DNA of 23,118 nucleotides from Smittium mucronatum. Lineage: Eukaryota > Kickxellomycota > Harpellomycetes > Harpellales > Legeriomycetaceae. This document shows, piece by piece, positions 18,614 to 23,118 of this stretch. Made by a program: the position numbers and the translations under genes. Below the pieces are notes generated by a model that saw nothing but the letters and a program-made list of their open reading frames with translations, had not been told where the DNA came from and did no database searches. The stretch is taken from positions 7,900-31,017 of the forward strand of contig LSSL01000157.1 of the NCBI GenBank assembly GCA_001953115.1. The letters are read 5' to 3'. Position 1 is the stretch's first letter. Each line of letters begins with the position of its first letter.

Positions 18614-20064
18614 TTATGAAAGATTTTAGTCACCTGCACTTAAAAATGTCAAGTATGATGAGATATAAGTTTCAAAAAAGCAAAAAATTAAACATCAGAA
18701 TTATTGGAGAAAATTTAAAAAAATAATTTGAACGAATCATAAATATTTTTAATGCAATAGGATACGAAAATTTAAACCTAGGTGGATTTTTTTTAAAGAT
18801 ATTATTTAGCATTTTATAAAAAATTTAATATCGCTTGAAGTGATTTTTTTCCCAATGAAAAGGCTTATAAAGAGTATTTTTTTGACTTAATTTCCAACTT
18901 AATACTGAAACAGGTAATATGAAACTAATCATAATAACCAACCAACAAAGATCAAAAATATATGAAGGCCATACCGGATAAAAAGAATATTAAAACTTGA
19001 AACTCAAGATTTAATACTTTCAAAAAATCATTTCATTTTTAAAAAAAAAACCTTTAAAATTTTTTAAAATACTTATAAAAATAATTAGTTAAGTAAAATT
19101 TTCAAACCAAAATTTGTTAGAAATAATTCTTGATCAAATTATTAAAAAAGTTTTTAAGCATATTTAACATTTAAAATAAATAAAGAAGCTTTTAATAAAA
19201 AAAGATAAATAAAATATCTAAATCATGTTTTATTTAGTTTGATTTTTTTTAGGCAATACGTTTGTAAAAATATGAAGATGAATATATACAATATGACTCT
19301 TTCATGCAAAAAATAATATTATATTTTTGGGTCATTAATTTAGGATTGATATTGAAATTTTTTATTGTTATATGCATCCTTGTTAATATTATGCATAAAA
19401 ATGCATAAAAGTAAGTAACTTATAATATATATATATATATATAAAGTCCCCGAAGTACTAAAGGGGATGTATTTTTTTTTTTATTCGTAAAATTAAGTGA
19501 TCAATAAATTTTATTTTATTTTATAAAACAATCGATTACACAGTTTGCAACAAATAAAAAACTGCCTTCCATTTTAGGACAATTCAAAATAAATCATACA
19601 TCATTCTTTTTGATAAATTTGCTATTTTTTATAATAAAGTTTTGACAATTATATGTTTTAAATATTTAAATCTTTGGAAATTTTTTTAATGGAATAGAAT
19701 GCATAATAATAAAATAAATCATATAATTTAAATCCAAATTAACCACCAATATAAATGGATTTAGTAAATTATATTGAGGATAAAAAAAAATTAATACTGA
19801 ATAAAAAATTAATTATTAAATGGTAATCTGGTATAAATTAAGACACTCAAGTTTTATCCAGCAATTATATTTAATAGTTAAAAAGTGGCTTATTCTTGGT
19901 ATATGTCAAAGAAATAATTAGTCAAGCTTAATTATTAAAAGAATAGTATAGCTTAATCATCTAGGCGCTAATAGAAAACGATCTATAATATATTTTGATT
20001 AAAATAAAAATAAAATAATTTTTTTTTTATTGATTATAAATGCTATTATTTACATCATTGGAAA

Positions 20065-20514
20065 ATGGCTCACTTGAATTCGATATTAAACTTCTATTTT
20101 TTTCCAATAATACGCACCAGATTTTTTTATAACAATATTTTAGAGATTAAATACATCAAAAAGTATCACAACCGGGTAGAGATCATAAACAAGTATAATA
20201 TATACGTGCACTGTAAGTATCAGGTTTAATGGGATAATTTTAATAATATAAGGTAAACGGATATACTATTTAAAACTATATAAGATAGGAAAGAAGAAAA
20301 GTTGAAAAGCTTAGTCATTTCAAAATGGCTAAGCTTCCTTATTTATACAATTTTCTATTTTCTAAAAGTCAATTATGCTTATGGGAGGCTTTCTTCATTG
20401 GATGAAATATTCAATATGTGTACTCAATATTTTGTTTTATTACATATACATATGGAGTTTTTAATAAAAGTTGCATACCTAAATCCCCATGAAATAAATA
20501 ACTTTTGTATATAG
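20065..20514 (+). CDS. Weak candidate spliced gene of 115 residues
   Basis: An ATG at 20065 opens a frame that reaches a full GTAAGT donor at 20213. An acceptor CTTAG ending at 20314 continues in phase into an open frame to TAG at 20514 (exons 20065-20212 and 20315-20514, intron 102 bp). The predicted 115-residue product is hydrophobic and rich in Tyr, Ile and Phe, with one likely membrane segment (KWLSFLIYTIFYFLKV). I recognise no family. Several AG choices exist, so the phase match carries limited weight, and the product may be chance or a relic. Confidence 0.22.
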
Positions 20515-21844
20515 TGTTATAAAATACTTGTTTTTGGTTTTGTTTGTTCTTATTAAAAATATTATCAGTTTAGATTTGGTATTAAATTAGATATAGTTGA
20601 GCTTTTTTTTTTACCAAAAGTTTAAAAAGTTTAAAAATTTTAAAATGAGTAACGTTCAGAAAATTATATTCAATTTTTCAATCTAAAAATTTGTTCATAA
20701 AAATAGAACAGAATAGGAATATTATTTAAAGAATCAATTAAAGTATGATTTTAAAATTAAAACAACTCAAGGTAGTTTCATGGCTAATTTTAGCTATATA
20801 TAAATTATGATAATTTTATTTGGCGTTTTTTCGTATTATAGAGAAATTTACTGAAATTATTTGATTTTTGAATGTATCAGGTGAATTTTTTGCACCCAAT
20901 TTTCAATTTTTTTTTAAAAAATATAAATCTAATAAATGGACGGAAAAATGAAGAATTAATTCACAAAAAAATTCTAATCACAATAAACTAATTGAAGGTT
21001 GGTGCTATTATTTAGAGCCACCTAATATATATTTTTTGCATCGTTTTTTCATTTTGGGACGATTATAATTTATATATAAGGCACTTAAACAAAAAGTGAA
21101 TAATTTACAAAAAACTGCAACCAATTATAATAGTATCATTTTGACCGTAGTATTTTTTACAAGTATTTTATTAATAATAAAAAACTACGACTCTTATGAA
21201 CAAAAATGTTTAGCGAAAAGTTATGAAAAATAAATTATTAAGCATTTTTAGCTTCAAAATATAGTTTGAGCTCAATTTCATAAATTAGTGAGCAAAAATA
21301 TTATTATTAAACCAGGGAGGAGACTTCTCTAAATTTAACAAAAAAACAATGCAGAAAATTTTAATTTTAATTATGAAAGCCTCATAATATATACCAATAG
21401 TTGCATCAATCATTAAAAGCAATTTTTTTTTTGATTCAGCAAAAAAAAATTCAGCTACTTCCGGTAGTTAACCACAATATTGGCTGCTAGACTAAACTTT
21501 TTTAAAAAATCTACAAATATGCCTTATGATTATTAATAAAAGCATGTTAATAGTGTATTTATACTTTTTTTTTTTGATTTTGCGGTTATTGGCAAATTTA
21601 ATTATTTCAAATAGGTGACTATTTTAAAATTTATAACTAAATGATATTTAAAATAGAAAAAATGCTACAATTTATATTTCTACGAATACTGAATAGTAAT
21701 ATTTTTTGTAATACATAAAATTGATTTAAAAACACACACTGTATTTTAAATTGGAATATTTTATTATTTTTATAGGGTTTTATACTTGAATATTAATAAC
21801 CTATCACTTTTTTTTTTGGGATTTTTTATTTTAAAAATAAATAA

Positions 21845-22108
21845 TCTTTTGTATCTAGTATAGAATTTCACAATGATAAGTTTTTAAATTCAAACATAAA
21901 CTCATTATATGACTCAAAAAATGTATTATCTATAATTAAAATAGATTTTCCTCGAGTTGAAAACGAATTTGATGCTTTTTTATACGAAAAAAAAGCTAAA
22001 TTTAAGGATAATTTTATTAAGACCTTCATTAAATATTTTTTTTTTAGTTTTTCTTTAAAAAAAATGCCTAAGAAAAATATAATTAAAAGAATTCAAAATA
22101 TTTTTTGA
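21845..22108 (+). pseudogene. 87-codon coding-like open fragment without a start codon
   Basis: An uninterrupted frame of 87 codons in a very AT-rich setting contains DFPRVENEFDAFLYEKKAKF followed by a Lys-rich and Phe-rich helix-like stretch. There is no ATG near its beginning. After a TGA, the same frame stays open for a further 14 codons. It could be an exon with unidentified partners or a relic. The family is unknown. Confidence 0.28.
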
Positions 22109-22962
22109 ATTTTATTTGCTCATGGTAAAAATGATACTTTTTCTATAAAAAAATAATTGGATTTTTAACCAGATAGTGCATTATTTTTATGATTCAGAAC
22201 TGATGTTAAAAAAAAAATTTATTAAAAATATATTATTTGGTTTTTATTTATTAAAAAAATTCGAATCTGCTAAAAATATGACAAAATATTCAAAATAATA
22301 ATCAATTAAACTAATATGAAAGAAAATTTCATAATTTTTTTACCCTCATAAAAAAATCTCTAAAAAATAATAATCCAAAATTTTCTAGAATTATCATACT
22401 AAATTTAATTTATTCTAATAAAAATGTAAAAATATGTTTCAAATTTTTGGCTCGAGCTAGTAAGAATAGATATTTTTGGAACTTTAATGCCTATTAAGTG
22501 GAATAGATAATTTTTTTTTTTAGGGTCTAGAGGATTAGTAAACCTGTCTCCACATTTTAAGAAATGAGTAAAGATGTTATCTGAAAGTTATTTTATGCCG
22601 ATAAAAATAATTGAATATCTCATTATATTAATTATGTTCGATTAACAATTTTATCTAAATTTTTTTTTATAAAAGTCCAAAAACAATAAAAGGATCCAAA
22701 AATATGGGAAGGGTTTTTGTGAATCTTAGTAAATATTTTCGATAATAAAATTTGTGGGAAAAAGCTCAGTATAAATGGTGAAATATTTTAAAGATACAAG
22801 ATATATTTTTATAGTCAAAAAAACTAATAATGACACAAGATTGGTTAAAGCGATTCTCGTATCTTCGAAAATATATAAAAAAATAAAGTTAGACCAAATA
22901 GATGAATTATAAGAAATATGCAGAGGGATTACCAGGCTTTTGAAAGGCTCGTTTTTTTTATT

Positions 22963-23118
<156 letters not shown>

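Overview
The window looks like nuclear DNA from a very AT-rich, early-diverging fungus. The evidence is a single-chain ATP-citrate lyase (ascomycetes split it into two subunits), a free methionine-R-sulfoxide reductase (a family absent from animals), a Mediator Med21 subunit, a Bmt5-type rRNA methyltransferase, a mitochondrial PPR protein, and short GT-AG introns of about 70-160 bp. A Kickxellomycotina (Harpellales-like) source is a guess, not a demonstrated assignment.

Layout. 1-2600: no intact gene; coding-like fragments interrupted by stops and frame changes, probably a decayed plus-strand gene. 2765-6453: TATA box, possible leader intron, then the intronless ATP-citrate lyase gene. 6454-7196: intergenic, with a run of 13 G. 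7197-9923: intronless PPR gene. 10147-11378 (minus): Bmt5-like methyltransferase in three exons, convergent with the PPR gene. 11747-12250: diverged repeat copy A. 12828-13014 (minus): candidate 33-residue spliced membrane peptide, divergent from the fRMsr gene at 13221-13894 (two exons). 14356-14734: spliced 96-residue RRM-fold protein. 14766-15496 (minus): MED21 in five exons including a 21-nt microexon, tail to tail with the RRM gene. 15753-16290: repeat copy B. 16276-16576: degenerate repeat of about 22 bp with phased T-tracts. 16577-22963: about 6.4 kb of extremely AT-rich DNA with no secure gene but several open, coding-like relics and one weak spliced candidate. 22964-23118: perfect hexanucleotide array running off the window.

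Function. The secure genes are unrelated housekeeping functions: cytosolic acetyl-CoA supply, mitochondrial RNA metabolism, rRNA modification, methionine-sulfoxide repair, RNA binding and transcription. There is no operon logic. The two long genes are intronless, whereas every short gene is split, and four of the gene models (Bmt5-like, fRMsr, RRM, MED21) become complete and in phase only after splicing. No mobile element, tRNA, rRNA or CRISPR array was recognised.
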